Assembly (NCBI RefSeq): GCF_003290185.1
Contig: NZ_QNFY01000004.1
Coordinates: forward strand, 289,168 to 353,167
Direction: 5' to 3'
Source of the DNA: Chryseobacterium lathyri
Lineage (GTDB): Bacteria > Bacteroidota > Bacteroidia > Flavobacteriales > Weeksellaceae
DNA: 64,000 bases
The notes under the pieces were generated by a model. It was not told where the DNA came from. It saw only the letters and a program-made list of their open reading frames with translations, and ran no database searches. A program made the translations under genes and the position numbers. Shown here in pieces: positions 54,501 to 62,807 of this stretch (position 1 is the first letter of the stretch; every line of letters begins with the position of its first letter).

Positions 54501-54930
54501 GGAAGAAGCAGTTTACGCAGAATTCGACAGAATTACGGAAAGAGGCGGTGTGCTTGGCGCCATGGAAACCATGTACCAGCGTTCAAAAATTCAGGAAGAA
54601 TCGATGCATTATGAATGGTTGAAACACACAGGAGAATATCCGATTATCGGAGTGAATACGTTCCTTGGAAAAGACGGCTCACCAACAGTACGTCCGGGGG
54701 AAGTTATCCGTTCTACTGAGGAAGAAAAGCAGGTTCAGATCGAAACTTTACATAATTTCCAAAAATCTAATGAAGACAGATCTGCAGAAGCTTTAAAACA
54801 ATTGCAATATGCAGCCATCAACCAGCAAAACTTATTTGCCGTGATGATGGATGCTGTTAAATACTGTTCTCTTGGACAGATTACCAATGCTTTATTTGAA
54901 GTGGGTGGTAAATACAGAAGAAATATGTAA
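51583..54930 (+). CDS. icmF: Fused isobutyryl-CoA mutase IcmF
   Basis: A 1115-residue B12 enzyme that interconverts isobutyryl-CoA and butyryl-CoA, with its G-protein chaperone built in. Residues 10-150 are the cobalamin-binding domain ([14 protein letters not shown], His24 as lower ligand). Residues 195-420 are the MeaI-type GTPase with Walker [13 protein letters not shown] and [10 protein letters not shown]. The rest is the mutase barrel ([29 protein letters not shown]). In the segment aligned with the methylmalonyl-CoA mutase Arg207 the sequence is DQAQNT, with Gln764 instead of Arg, which in this family marks isobutyryl-CoA rather than methylmalonyl-CoA as substrate. Monocistronic, with its own terminator. 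Confidence 0.92.
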   Translation: METQKYTPTNKVRIVTAASLFDGHDAAINIMRRVIQGTGCEVIHLGHDKSAEEVVNTAIQEDANAIALTSYQGGHNEYFKYIYDLLREKNSPQIKIFGGGGGVILPEEIEDIMSYGIDRIYSPDDGRELGLQGMIDDLVKRSDFATGKDITAGDLDSISFENSTSIAKVISAVENFSEEKPELVKAIDEKSKDLNIPIIGITGTGGAGKSSLTDELVRRFIRSNPDKKIAIISIDPSKKKTGGALLGDRIRMNAINDPRVYMRSMATRENNVSVSPFIHSALNVLKLAHPDVIILETSGIGQSGSEVSDFADVSMYVMTPEYGASTQLEKIDMLDYADLVALNKSDKRGALDALQAVRKQFQRNHLLWEQQLDDMPVYATKASQFNDHGTTELYNRLVAKVNDKFSGLNLQGFVEQEITDEVTIIPPKRVRYLSEIVENNRQYDANVEKQAELARKMYHIEGVKSFLSNETLDAEYQKAEKDLQQENIDFLKTWDDTKKAFHEEFYSYFVRGKEIKVETSTESLSHLRIPKIALPKYTDWGDLIKWKGQENLPGGFPYTAGIYPFKRTGEDPTRMFAGEGGPERTNRRFHYVSAEMDAKRLSTAFDSVTLYGQDPALPPDIYGKIGNAGVSIATLDDAKKLYSGFDLVNAMTSVSMTINGPAPMLLAFFMNAAIDQNVEKYIAEHNLEANVEKALKAKFDDRGLERPKYNGELPPSNNGLGLKLLGITGDEVIPAEAYAEIKAKTIATVRGTVQADILKEDQAQNTCIFSTEFALRLMGDVQEYFITEKVRNFYSVSISGYHIAEAGANPVSQLAFTLANGFTYVEYYLSRGMDINDFAPNLSFFFSNGIDPEYSVIGRVARRIWAKAMKLKYGADERSQMLKYHIQTSGRSLHAQEIDFNDIRTTLQALYAIYDNCNSLHTNAYDEAITTPTEQSVRRAMAIQLIINKELGLAKNENPLQGSFIIEELTDLVEEAVYAEFDRITERGGVLGAMETMYQRSKIQEESMHYEWLKHTGEYPIIGVNTFLGKDGSPTVRPGEVIRSTEEEKQVQIETLHNFQKSNEDRSAEALKQLQYAAINQQNLFAVMMDAVKYCSLGQITNALFEVGGKYRRNM

Positions 54931-54977
54931 ACCCAGACAATTTTAAACATTGTTGAGCAATATTCAACTTATAAATT

Positions 54978-55008
54978 AAACCTCAAGGAGATTTCTTTGA
55001 GGTTTTTT
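54978..55008 (+). terminator. Intrinsic terminator after icmF
   Basis: AAACCTCAA, loop GGAGATTTC, TTTGAGGTTTTTT. Confidence 0.85.
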
Positions 55009-55039
55009 GTATTTTTACACAACAGCAACATTTTAACTA

Positions 55040-55810
55040 ATGAAATATATTTTATTCCTGATTGGAATTATTTCCTCCGGACTCTTCAATGCTCAAGAAG
55101 CTGATAACAACCTCCAGGGTTATTTTATGACCAATTCTAAAGAAACGTTATACCCATATTTTGCTTTTGATGGTAACGGAAAGGTCGATATTGCAGGATA
55201 TGGAAAAGGAGATTATTTTGTGAAAAATGATTCTGTGGTTGTTTTTCCGGATAAGGATATTTTTATTTTTAAAATGTCTAAAAACCGTTTGACCGGTAAT
55301 TCAACCTGGGTTAAGGACACCAAGTGGGACCTAAAGAAAGACAGCCTTGCCGAAAACAACAGAAAAGATGATGCCCTGGCTAAGAAAAACGCACAGCTTC
55401 TTTATGAATATTACCGTAAAACAAGAGCCAAATCCAATGATCTTGACAAATTATTTGATGAAAACGCAATGACAAATTATACAAAAACCATTGACGATTT
55501 ATGTACCAGAGGTCTTGCAAAGGCATGCATGGAGAAATTTGGATTGATGATCATGAACGATGTCGGCGGAATGGAAGCCGTTTTAAAAAACAAACTGAAA
55601 AAGCCTAAACAGAATCCTGAAATCATCAGGTTAGGACAAAAAATAATCAGCATGGGCGAGGTTGAAGGCCATACGGTTTTAGGAAGCTATTATTATAGTC
55701 TGGGTGACAAAACCAAAGCAAAAAAAGAATGGCAAACAGCAACTGATAAAGGAAGCACAAAAGCCGGATTAGCACAATTTGAAGCAGAAATGAATGATGC
55801 AGCAAAATAA
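55040..55810 (+). CDS. Exported hypothetical protein with Sel1/TPR-like C-terminus
   Basis: A 256-residue protein with a signal peptide ending near FNAQ (residue 19). The N-terminal half (GYFMTNSKETLYPYFAFDGN, later GKGDYFVKNDSVVVFPDK) is beta-rich and unrecognised. The C-terminal part contains VEGHTVLGSYYYSLGDKTKA then KKEWQTATDKGS, which looks like one or two TPR or Sel1-like repeats. Likely periplasmic; function unknown. The following Dph6-like gene starts at or just after its stop, so they form one unit. Confidence 0.65.
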   Translation: MKYILFLIGIISSGLFNAQEADNNLQGYFMTNSKETLYPYFAFDGNGKVDIAGYGKGDYFVKNDSVVVFPDKDIFIFKMSKNRLTGNSTWVKDTKWDLKKDSLAENNRKDDALAKKNAQLLYEYYRKTRAKSNDLDKLFDENAMTNYTKTIDDLCTRGLAKACMEKFGLMIMNDVGGMEAVLKNKLKKPKQNPEIIRLGQKIISMGEVEGHTVLGSYYYSLGDKTKAKKEWQTATDKGSTKAGLAQFEAEMNDAAK

Positions 55811-55826
55811 AACGCAGAATGAATTA

Positions 55827-56537
55827 ATGAAACCAAAAGCCGTATTCAACTGGAGTAGTGGAAAAGATTCTGCCCTTGCATTTTATAAAATCCAACAGGA
55901 AAATCAGACTGAAGTTACAACTCTGCTTACCAGTATCAATAAAGAGTTTCAGAGGATTTCCATGCATGGTGTTCATGTCTCACTTTTAGAAAAGCAAGCC
56001 GAAAATATAGGATTGCCTTTGATTAAAATGGAACTCCCCAAGGAACCCTCCATGGAAGAATACCGTGAGATTATGGGTAAAACGATGTCAGACATTCAAG
56101 CTATGGGCATTACGCAGTCTGTTTTTGGGGATATTTTCCTGGAAGACCTCCGGAAATACCGTGAAGACCAGCTGAATTCCATAGGAATGGAAGCTATATT
56201 TCCACTTTGGAAGCAGGATACAACCGACCTCATCCACGAATTTCTTAATCTTGGCTTCAAAACGATTGTGACCTGTGTGAATGAAACTTATCTGGACAAA
56301 AGTTTTGCAGGAAGAATCATTGACCAGGATTTCATCAATGATCTTCCTGAAAATGTTGATCCATGTGGAGAAAACGGGGAATTCCACACATTTACTTTTG
56401 ATGGGCCTATCTTTAAACATCCTGTTCAGTTTGAAATAGGAGAAACAGTAAAGAAAACCTACCCTAAACCTCAAGTAAATCCTGAAGATGAAGACGGTGA
56501 GTATGTTTTCTGGTTCTGCGATCTTATTTTGAAATAA
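55827..56537 (+). CDS. Dph6/diphthine--ammonia ligase-like ATP pyrophosphatase
   Basis: About 236 residues of the adenine-nucleotide alpha-hydrolase superfamily. The PP-loop is FNWSSGKDSALAFYK, followed by GVHVSLLEKQAENIGLPL, VFGDIFLEDLRKYRED, PLWKQDTTDLIHEFL and VDPCGENGEFHTFTFDGPIF, all typical of the Dph6/MJ0570 family. In eukaryotes Dph6 amidates diphthine; bacteria lack diphthamide, so the bacterial substrate is unknown. The frame opens earlier at 55794 inside the previous gene, but the PP-loop register favours the ATG at 55827, 17 bases after that gene's stop. Confidence 0.82.
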   Translation: MKPKAVFNWSSGKDSALAFYKIQQENQTEVTTLLTSINKEFQRISMHGVHVSLLEKQAENIGLPLIKMELPKEPSMEEYREIMGKTMSDIQAMGITQSVFGDIFLEDLRKYREDQLNSIGMEAIFPLWKQDTTDLIHEFLNLGFKTIVTCVNETYLDKSFAGRIIDQDFINDLPENVDPCGENGEFHTFTFDGPIFKHPVQFEIGETVKKTYPKPQVNPEDEDGEYVFWFCDLILK

Positions 56538-56698
56538 GATTCTATTAGTTACTAGGATTTTTAATTTAATCTGAATTCGAGATTAAAAATTAACGCAATG
56601 ATAAACAAGTTTTATAAGAAAATAATTGATTTTTAAAATTTACAAAGCCGTTTCACGTATTAATACGCAGGGAAGTATTACTTTACTGAATAAACAGA

Positions 56699-58108
56699 CT
56701 ACTCTAGCGTTGCTATTATGTTTTTCATCACATTAAATATCAGCTCGACATCCTTTTCGGTGGTTTGCCAGTTAACAAAAGCAGCTCTGATTCCTTTATG
56801 CTTATTATAAAAAGTAGGAGTCATGAAGACTTTTCCGGTGTCATTCAGTGCTTCCAGAAATCTGTTGACCTGATCCTGTTTTGCTTCCTCTTTTAAAGTA
56901 AAACATACTGTATTTAGCCTTACGGGAGCCAATAATTTGAAATCCTTACTGTCTTCAATCAGTTGGGCAAGTTGTTTAGACAGCGTTATATTGCTTTCTA
57001 CAATATCCTGATATCCTTCTCTGCCATATGCCATGATAGAAAACCATGCAGGAAGCGCCTTTAATCTTCTTGAATTCTCAGGAAGAAAATTCAAATAATT
57101 AAAATTCTCCAACGGGTCTCCCAGATAAGGAGCATTGGAATTCTGAAAGGTTTCCATCTGTAAAATTTTGTATTGTTCTTTTACAAAAAATACCGCACTT
57201 TCATAGGGAACGTTTAACCATTTATGACAATCTACTGTAATACTGTCTGCGTATTCCCAGCCGTCAACAAGATGTTTATAAGTATCTGAACAGGCTGCAA
57301 AACCTCCGAATGCTGCATCTATATGCCACCAAAATTTATATTTTCCTTTCAGCTTTCTGATCTCTGTAAAATTATCAAAATCAACCGTATTCACGGTTCC
57401 TCCACTGGAAATTAAGATGAACGGTTCTCCATTAAGCTGTATGATATGATCTTCAAGATCCTGTATGTTAATCGCTTCGCGATCTTCTGCAGCAGTTTTT
57501 ATCTTTATAATATTATTGCTTCCTATCCCTAAAAGTGACAGCGATTTTATGGATGATGAATGGGGTGTAGCTGTCAGTATTTTAACAGTTCCTGACATTC
57601 CTTCTTTAGCAATATCCCTTCCCTGCTCTTTTCCCAGCCATTGCCTTGCGACCGCCAGACATGTAAAATTAGACATTGTGGCTCCGGTTACAAAACCTCC
57701 CAGAAAACTTTGCGGCAGGCTAAGTAGATCCAGCAGCATCTTTATGGTTTCCATTTCTACATTGCCCGAGATATCTCCCTGGCCTGTTGTAGTTTGAGTA
57801 TTCTGATCGTAGACTGTTGCCAGCCAATCTCCCGCAATGGAAGCTGGAGTAGTGCCTCCGGTTACAAACCCAAGGTACCGCGGCCCTGATGATCCTACTA
57901 TGATGGGTTCAAATCTTTCATTGAATATTTTTAAAGTCTCTTCAGTTCCAAAACCGGACTCCGGCAAGCTTATGTTTTCAGGTGCCCGATTATTATTTAC
58001 AGAGGTGGGCCTTTCTGCCAGGGTATTCAAGTATTGAGTTCCTTGCTGCTTTATGATTTCAAGTATATGATCTATTTGCACTGAATCGCTTTTCAAATAT
58101 TCTTTCAT
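56699..58108 (-). CDS. PLP-dependent group II decarboxylase family protein
   Basis: A 469-residue fold-type I enzyme. Visible motifs are SGPRYLGFVTGGTTPASIAG, DQNTQTTTGQGDISGNVE, GGFVTGATMSNFTCLAVAR, WWHIDAAFGGFAA and the PLP Lys296 in VDCHKWLNVPY, the order and spacing of the glutamate/aromatic amino-acid decarboxylase family. The Lys is preceded by His as usual. The substrate cannot be assigned; such proteins also include aminotransferase-like relatives. Monocistronic on the minus strand, divergent from the serine hydrolase gene. Confidence 0.85.
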   Translation of the reverse strand: MKEYLKSDSVQIDHILEIIKQQGTQYLNTLAERPTSVNNNRAPENISLPESGFGTEETLKIFNERFEPIIVGSSGPRYLGFVTGGTTPASIAGDWLATVYDQNTQTTTGQGDISGNVEMETIKMLLDLLSLPQSFLGGFVTGATMSNFTCLAVARQWLGKEQGRDIAKEGMSGTVKILTATPHSSSIKSLSLLGIGSNNIIKIKTAAEDREAINIQDLEDHIIQLNGEPFILISSGGTVNTVDFDNFTEIRKLKGKYKFWWHIDAAFGGFAACSDTYKHLVDGWEYADSITVDCHKWLNVPYESAVFFVKEQYKILQMETFQNSNAPYLGDPLENFNYLNFLPENSRRLKALPAWFSIMAYGREGYQDIVESNITLSKQLAQLIEDSKDFKLLAPVRLNTVCFTLKEEAKQDQVNRFLEALNDTGKVFMTPTFYNKHKGIRAAFVNWQTTEKDVELIFNVMKNIIATLE

Positions 58109-58268
58109 TATGATATATTGTAAAATAATTTATTCAAAAATATTAAATACTTGTAAGATTCTACCCTGGCTTAGCACAAATTTTGCTTCTCTTTGAGACT
58201 TCAAAGGATTTTCTTACATTTAAATATGTATCAATCCTAAAGTCAGTAACTTTTAATATAAAACACCT

Positions 58269-59375
58269 GTGATAAAAAACGTTTCCTTTCTTCTGCTTTT
58301 CTGCTTTTTGTTTTCATGTAAAACTGAAACTCTCCAAAAACCGGTTGACAAAAATGTAATTATTGATTCCACAATTACAGCTTTTCAAAAAACACTTTTG
58401 GAACAGCAGATTGATTCTGTATTTAAAAAATATAATTTTAATGGAAGTATTGCCATATTTAAAGATTCTCTGCAACTGTACAGGAAAGAAAACGGCTATT
58501 CCGATTTCAAGAATAAGGTAAAAATCGACAGCAATACGGTTTTTGCTATTGGGTCTGTAAGCAAACAGTTTACTGCTACTCTTATTCTTCTTCAGATGGA
58601 ACAGGGAAAACTGAACGTTAGTGACAAAGCATCCAAATACCTGAAATCATTTCAAATCAAAGAGTATGAAAATATTACTATTCACCAGCTTTTAAATCAC
58701 ACTTCGGGATTAAATACTTTCGGAGGAAAGCTGATGTTCAAAAGCGGTTCGGATTTTTTCTATTCTAATGACGGCTTTAATGCTCTGGGCCAAATTATAG
58801 AAGTTGTTTCAGGAAAATCATACGATGAAAATGTCATGGAGCTGTTCAAAAAAGCAGGAATGAAAAATTCTTCCACGGGAAATATCTTTGAGGGTAAGAA
58901 TTTTGCAGGTGCTTATTTGGGAAATGCTACAAAATTTACAGCCGTTCCGAATATGCCAAAAAGATTGGGAGGAAAGGATATAGGAACTCCGGCGGGTGGC
59001 ATTCTTTCAACCATAGAAGATCTCCACATCTGGAATAATGCGATCTATAGCGGAAAAATCCTCAAAGCTGAAACTTTAAAGCAGTTTGTTTCTAAAAGCT
59101 CGGAAAGACATCATGCCATTTTAGGGAAAATGGGCTATGGCTACGGCATCATGATCAATATCGGAAGCCCTGAAAGTTATTTTCACAGCGGCTATGTAAA
59201 GGGCTCCCCTTCGCTGAATATTTATTATCCACAAACCAAAACCTCTGTTATTATTTTATCTAATATTGCGGATGAAGAAAAGGGAAAAAGTTCAACTTTC
59301 AGGCCTCATGTGGAAGTTAAAAAGATTACGGACCATCTTGAGAACACTTTGCTACAGCTCAAAGCAAAACACTAA
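58269..59375 (+). CDS. Serine hydrolase, beta-lactamase/class C type lipoprotein
   Basis: A 368-residue envelope protein. The signal ends in a lipobox FSCK (Cys17), so it should be a lipoprotein. The catalytic domain has the SxxK motif in AIGSVSKQFTATL, the YxN motif in YSNDGFNALGQ and a HSGYVKGSP segment in place of KTG. These are features of the class C beta-lactamase/DD-peptidase/esterase superfamily (penicillin-binding-protein-like); true beta-lactamase activity is not implied. The start is a GTG with no better ATG nearby. A near -7 box (TAACTTTT) lies about 15 bases upstream. Confidence 0.83.
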   Translation: MIKNVSFLLLFCFLFSCKTETLQKPVDKNVIIDSTITAFQKTLLEQQIDSVFKKYNFNGSIAIFKDSLQLYRKENGYSDFKNKVKIDSNTVFAIGSVSKQFTATLILLQMEQGKLNVSDKASKYLKSFQIKEYENITIHQLLNHTSGLNTFGGKLMFKSGSDFFYSNDGFNALGQIIEVVSGKSYDENVMELFKKAGMKNSSTGNIFEGKNFAGAYLGNATKFTAVPNMPKRLGGKDIGTPAGGILSTIEDLHIWNNAIYSGKILKAETLKQFVSKSSERHHAILGKMGYGYGIMINIGSPESYFHSGYVKGSPSLNIYYPQTKTSVIILSNIADEEKGKSSTFRPHVEVKKITDHLENTLLQLKAKH

Positions 59376-59456
59376 TTTATTTAACCTGAATTCAGATAAG
59401 AAAATTAAGCCTAATGTACTGTAAGCTACTATTGGACTTATAGCTATTGCCTAATA

Positions 59457-60182
59457 TCAATTGCCCGCAGGCTGAAGAAAATCCTGCATTCTTTTTAGGG
59501 TCTTTTTATGTTCAAAAAAATTGAACAGGGTGAAAATTACAAAGGTCTGCATAACAAAGGGAACAAGTAATGTAATAAGTGTCCCGGCTATTTCAGATGT
59601 ATTTTGCATTCTGAAAAACTGGTAAGCATAATGCCCGGTTTTTCCAACAATCTGCAACATGGAAATCGTACATATTACCATCAAACCCGTATTCTGCTGG
59701 TATGAGGTGTAAAAACACTTTCCTTTGTATTTAAAATCTGTTCTCATATATTTCCAGATTTTAATATTTAATAACCATACTGTCCCCATTATCAGTAAAA
59801 ACAGTCCATTCAGTAGTCTGAAAAATATTGTGTATTCTTCCTGATTTTTTGAAAAATAAATCAGCAGCAGGTTAATTCCAAAGAAAGCAAGACCTATTAT
59901 AAGAGACTTTTTCAGGAGTATATTAAATTTTTCTTTAATGATCTTTTTTACAATTAATGGAATCTCTACAGGAGAAAATAAAAAGTAACTTACCATTTTA
60001 AATTCTCCGTCCCATGATTTTTTTACGTTCAGAAACGCGTCTTCAAAATTCAGATTTTTGCGAAGCTGAACATCTGCAATCTGGGAGATCATATGGTCCT
60101 TTATTTCCACTAAAATATCAAGAGGAAGTTCCTGAAAAATAAGATAATCTGTAACCTGTTTTTCCTGTGCTTTGGTCATCAT
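59457..60182 (-). CDS. Membrane protein paired with a PadR regulator (HAAS-like N-terminus)
   Basis: A 241-residue protein. The first 65 residues (KQVTDYLIFQELPLDILVEI, then NLNFEDAFLNVKKSW) resemble the cytoplasmic HAAS/permease-prefix module found in proteins encoded next to PadR regulators. Four or five membrane helices follow between residues 80 and 225. No known transporter motif is visible. It overlaps the PadR gene by four bases, so its synthesis is tied to the regulator. A role in envelope-stress or drug response is inference. Confidence 0.7.
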   Translation of the reverse strand: MMTKAQEKQVTDYLIFQELPLDILVEIKDHMISQIADVQLRKNLNFEDAFLNVKKSWDGEFKMVSYFLFSPVEIPLIVKKIIKEKFNILLKKSLIIGLAFFGINLLLIYFSKNQEEYTIFFRLLNGLFLLIMGTVWLLNIKIWKYMRTDFKYKGKCFYTSYQQNTGLMVICTISMLQIVGKTGHYAYQFFRMQNTSEIAGTLITLLVPFVMQTFVIFTLFNFFEHKKTLKRMQDFLQPAGN

Positions 60183-60502
60183 ATGTTAAAAATAGTATTG
60201 AGGTTTAACAAATAACTTTTCATTTCGTTTTCTTGAACAGCCTGGTGTTTCTTTCCCTTTTCTGTCAGGAGGTAATATTTACGGTCCCTACCGTTGATCT
60301 TTTGGATCTCTGAGGTGATCATCCCGTCATTCTCCAATTTATGCAGCAGCGGATACAGCGCACCTTCCGTCATCTCAAGCTCCCCTTCCGTAAGTTCTTT
60401 GGCACGCTGGGTAATCTGATAGCCATACATTTTCACTTCTTTAGAAAGCAGTTTTAGAATAATGTTCTGGAGTGTTCCTTTGTAAAGACTGTTCTTTTTC
60501 AA
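60179..60502 (-). CDS. PadR family transcriptional regulator
   Basis: A 107-residue winged-helix regulator: LYKGTLQNIILKLLSKEVKM, YGYQITQRAKELTEGEL, EMTEGALYPLLHKLENDGMI and GRDRKYYLLTEKGKKH, the standard PadR DNA-binding domain with a short C-terminal helix. The start is a TTG; no upstream ATG is in frame. A perfect palindrome (60531-60551) lies just upstream and is a good candidate for its own operator. The membrane protein gene overlaps its 3' end. Confidence 0.9.
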   Translation of the reverse strand: MKKNSLYKGTLQNIILKLLSKEVKMYGYQITQRAKELTEGELEMTEGALYPLLHKLENDGMITSEIQKINGRDRKYYLLTEKGKKHQAVQENEMKSYLLNLNTIFNI

Positions 60503-60530
60503 AAACCTTGTTTTTATACCTTGTAAATCT

Positions 60531-60551
60531 ATGCATAATTTTCTTATGCAT
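60531..60551. promoter_or_regulatory. Candidate PadR operator
   Basis: ATGCATAA, spacer TTTTC, TTATGCAT: perfect 8-base arms. On the minus strand it is directly followed by TAGATTTA, a near -7 box for the PadR gene, so a bound dimer would block transcription. It also lies 34 bases before the divergent gene at 60585. Confidence 0.6.
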
Positions 60552-60584
60552 TAAGTTTTTTCTGAAAAATATCTATTTTGCGGT

Positions 60585-61106
60585 ATGAAAAAAATGTATT
60601 TCATCGCTATTTATCCTCCACAGAGCATCATTGATGAAGTAAAGGTGTTCAAACAAGATCTTGCTGCGAATTATGATAATTCAAAAGCATTAACCAATGA
60701 TGCACATATTACTTTATTATCACCTTTTGAAAGAGAACTTGAACTGGAAAGTGATATTCATACTGCTTTCCAGAAGATAGATACGGATATTCCTCCCTTT
60801 GAAATACTACTGAATGGTTTCGGAAGTTTTCCCAATCCAAAAAATGCGGTCATTTTTGTACAGCCTGAAGCCAACGAAAATTTAAATTTACTTCATCAAA
60901 GGGTAACACAGCACTTCAGTTTTGGCAAGAAATCTTTTACGCCTCACATGACTGTTGGCTACAGAAATCTTAGTTTTGATAATTATCTGAAAGCATGGGA
61001 AGTTTATAAGACCAAAGTATACAAAACTAAATTTTTAGTCGACAAAATTCTACTTCTCCGTCATGACGGAAGATGGATTCCCATTGCTGAAAAACATTTA
61101 AAATAA
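60585..61106 (+). CDS. 2'-5' RNA ligase family protein
   Basis: A 173-residue 2H-phosphoesterase superfamily protein. The two HxT-type motifs are HITLLSP and HMTVGY, about 75 residues apart, as required for the bilobed active site. Family members ligate or hydrolyse 2',5'-linked or cyclic RNA phosphates; the in vivo substrate is unknown. A TATTTTG sequence lies four bases before the ATG, a near match to the -7 box, suggesting a leaderless mRNA. The region is shared with the divergent PadR gene. Confidence 0.85.
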   Translation: MKKMYFIAIYPPQSIIDEVKVFKQDLAANYDNSKALTNDAHITLLSPFERELELESDIHTAFQKIDTDIPPFEILLNGFGSFPNPKNAVIFVQPEANENLNLLHQRVTQHFSFGKKSFTPHMTVGYRNLSFDNYLKAWEVYKTKVYKTKFLVDKILLLRHDGRWIPIAEKHLK

Positions 61107-61154
61107 GGCTCAATCAAACTTTATTACAATTCACCAAAAAAGATTTATAAACCC

Positions 61155-61162
61155 TATCTTTG
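61155..61162 (+). promoter_or_regulatory. -7 box of ruvC, implying a leaderless mRNA
   Basis: TATCTTTG followed by AAGC and the ATG at 61167. Transcription should start at or beside the start codon. No clear -33 TTG. Confidence 0.5.
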
Positions 61163-61166
61163 AAGC

Positions 61167-61721
61167 ATGATTTCAGAGAAGATAATTTTAGGGATTGATC
61201 CCGGAACAGCGATTATGGGTTTCGGCATTATTTCCGTGACCAAAAGTAAAATGGAAATGATTTCCATCCACGAGCTGATCCTGAAAAAATATCCGAACCA
61301 CGAAACAAAACTGAAATATATCTTTGATAAGACATTAGCTCTGATCGATGAATATCATCCTGATGAAGTCGCTCTGGAAGCTCCATTTTATGGGAAAAAC
61401 GTGCAGAGTATGCTTAAACTCGGCCGCGCACAAGGCGTTGCAATGGCCGCAAGCCTGTATAGAAATATTCCCATCACGGAATACTCTCCTAAAAAGATCA
61501 AAATGGCCATCACTGGAAACGGAAATGCCAGCAAGGAACAGGTAGCCGGAATGCTCCAGAACCTTTTAAAACTGAAAGAATTTCCTACCAAATATTTAGA
61601 TGCTTCAGATGGCTTGGCTGTTGCAGTCTGCCATCATTTTAATTCCGGGACTATTGCAGATACAAAATCCTACAGCGGATGGGATAGTTTTTTGAAACAG
61701 AATCCGGGGAGGGTGAAGTAA
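61167..61721 (+). CDS. ruvC: Crossover junction endodeoxyribonuclease RuvC
   Basis: Resolves Holliday junctions by paired nicks at the end of homologous recombination. The 184-residue protein has the RNase H-like fold with the first catalytic Asp11 in LGIDPGTAIMGFGI, the Glu in VALEAPFYGKNVQS, and the last acidic pair in YLDASDGLAVAVCHH. The length is normal. ruvA and ruvB are not adjacent. Confidence 0.95.
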   Translation: MISEKIILGIDPGTAIMGFGIISVTKSKMEMISIHELILKKYPNHETKLKYIFDKTLALIDEYHPDEVALEAPFYGKNVQSMLKLGRAQGVAMAASLYRNIPITEYSPKKIKMAITGNGNASKEQVAGMLQNLLKLKEFPTKYLDASDGLAVAVCHHFNSGTIADTKSYSGWDSFLKQNPGRVK

Positions 61722-62016
61722 AGTATGAGTTACCTTATAAAATATGAACTTTTTTATAAGTATAAGATGTTATTCTAGGTTCCAAGAGTTTTTTTCCGTT
61801 CTTTTCTATTAATTATTCCTGCATTTGTTTGGGTTGAATTTCTGTTATAATGGTTACACTCACAAGACTTGTTAATTAGAAGTTATAGCCTTTAATTTTA
61901 AACATCTCAGAAGTATATATGATGAAGGAGACGTTTCTACAACTAAAATACATTCTTCCTCTGCAAGTCTCTTTGCATTACTTTGATAATCTATACTGTT
62001 CGTAAAATGAAAAAAT
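61722..62016. other. Degenerate stretch after ruvC
   Basis: About 300 bases without an intact gene. On the minus strand a frame (61872-61990) reads AKRLAEEECILVVETSPSSY followed by ILLRCLKLKAITSN, which looks coding-like, but its upstream part runs into the plus-strand pseudogene. I take it as another possible gene remnant. No RNA gene seen. Confidence 0.35.
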
Positions 62017-62185
62017 AATGTTACCAACGAGATTTCTATAGAAAATACCGCAGTTCTGGAACAGCTAAAGCTTATCAACTAACTCGACAACGAAGAAAAA
62101 AATATTCTTCTAAAGCTCATTGAAACTCTCGTTTCCAAAAAAATGTTTTAAAGACTATTTACAGAAAAACATTGCTGCACTATAG
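62017..62185 (+). pseudogene. Remnant of a protein C-terminus (possibly an XRE-type regulator)
   Basis: One frame reads NVTNEISIENTAVLEQLKLI, then N, an in-frame TAA (62080-62082), then LDNEEKNILLKLIETLVSKK. After a shift in the A-run near 62140 it continues as FKDYLQKNIAAL and a stop (62183-62185). The helical, Leu-rich pattern resembles the tail of Flavobacteriia helix-turn-helix regulators of the XRE family, but this is weak. Upstream the frame has a further TGA. A decayed gene fragment is the simplest reading. Confidence 0.45.
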
Positions 62186-62221
62186 TTTGTTTCATATTTG
62201 GAAACAGAGCAACATAAAATA

Positions 62222-62250
62222 CAAAAACCACCGCAATTGCGATGGGTTCT
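62222..62250 (-). terminator. Intrinsic terminator of the RHS-immunity unit
   Basis: On the minus strand ACCCATCGC, loop AATT, GCGGTGGT then TTTT. One G-T pair in the stem. Confidence 0.65.
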
Positions 62251-62253
62251 TTT

Positions 62254-62286
62254 TTATCTGCCACACGATACAATCGTGTGGGAGCG
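62254..62286. repeat. Inverted repeat in the decayed region
   Basis: CCACACGAT, loop ACA, ATCGTGTGG: perfect 9-base arms without a T-run. It may be a remnant of a mobile element or an RNA hairpin; no transposase is nearby. Confidence 0.4.
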
Positions 62287-62324
62287 ATGGAAGTAGAGAT
62301 CGCATTTCTAATAAATTTTAAAAT

Positions 62325-62358
62325 AAAACCACTGTTTTTCACAGTGGTTATTTTTTTG
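62325..62358. terminator. Bidirectional intrinsic terminator
   Basis: AACCACTGT, loop TTTTC, ACAGTGGTT with T-rich sequence on both sides. Located 44 bases after the minus-strand membrane protein gene. Confidence 0.75.
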
Positions 62359-62401
62359 AGACGTAAAGACACCCGCGCCAGATTGGGAATATCCCTGTCA
62401 A

Positions 62402-62806
62402 TTAGGAAAATTTTAATCGTATAGATTTATAGAAGAATACCCATAATAAAACTACACTTATTATAATATTATAAATCCCCAGAGTTTTATCCGAAGGAGA
62501 ATACAAATATGTATAAGTAAAGTATTCCATTGTAAAAAATAATATTACAGAAAGTAAAAAATATATTCCTTTATTTATTTTAAAAATAAAATATAGAGGT
62601 AAAATTAAAACCAATATTAAAGGGATTGTATATATTGAAACAAATAAAATATAATTTAAAGTAAGTTTAGATACTTCAGATGATGTTCCAGCATTATCTA
62701 AAACAATATTTTTAAATCGATCTCCAATAAAAGCAAGTAGAAAAAAGAAAAAAATGTACTTAATTATTAAATACAAAAAGGTACTGATTAAATTAGTTTT
62801 AAGCAT
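62402..62806 (-). CDS. Small membrane protein, candidate RHS immunity protein
   Basis: A 134-residue protein with four hydrophobic helices (about residues 8-28, 48-72, 78-98 and 108-126) and few conserved-looking features. I recognise no family. It starts one base after the stop of the RHS gene (TAATATG) and is strikingly AT-rich compared with its surroundings. Position, size and coupling are those of immunity genes that follow polymorphic toxins; a membrane-embedded immunity protein would fit a toxin acting at the inner membrane or in the periplasm. The role is inference from context. Confidence 0.6.
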   Translation of the reverse strand: MLKTNLISTFLYLIIKYIFFFFLLAFIGDRFKNIVLDNAGTSSEVSKLTLNYILFVSIYTIPLILVLILPLYFIFKINKGIYFLLSVILFFTMEYFTYTYLYSPSDKTLGIYNIIISVVLLWVFFYKSIRLKFS

Positions 62807-62807
62807 A

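Noticed and set aside
57465..57797. 110-codon plus-strand frame
   Set aside because: Antisense to the PLP decarboxylase gene, without its own motifs.
61872..62078. 68-codon minus-strand frame
   Set aside because: Its first half is antisense to the plus-strand pseudogene; only the last ~38 codons look coding-like, so it is not listed as an intact gene.
62148..62372. 74-codon minus-strand frame
   Set aside because: Spans two terminators and an inverted repeat, with no family resemblance.
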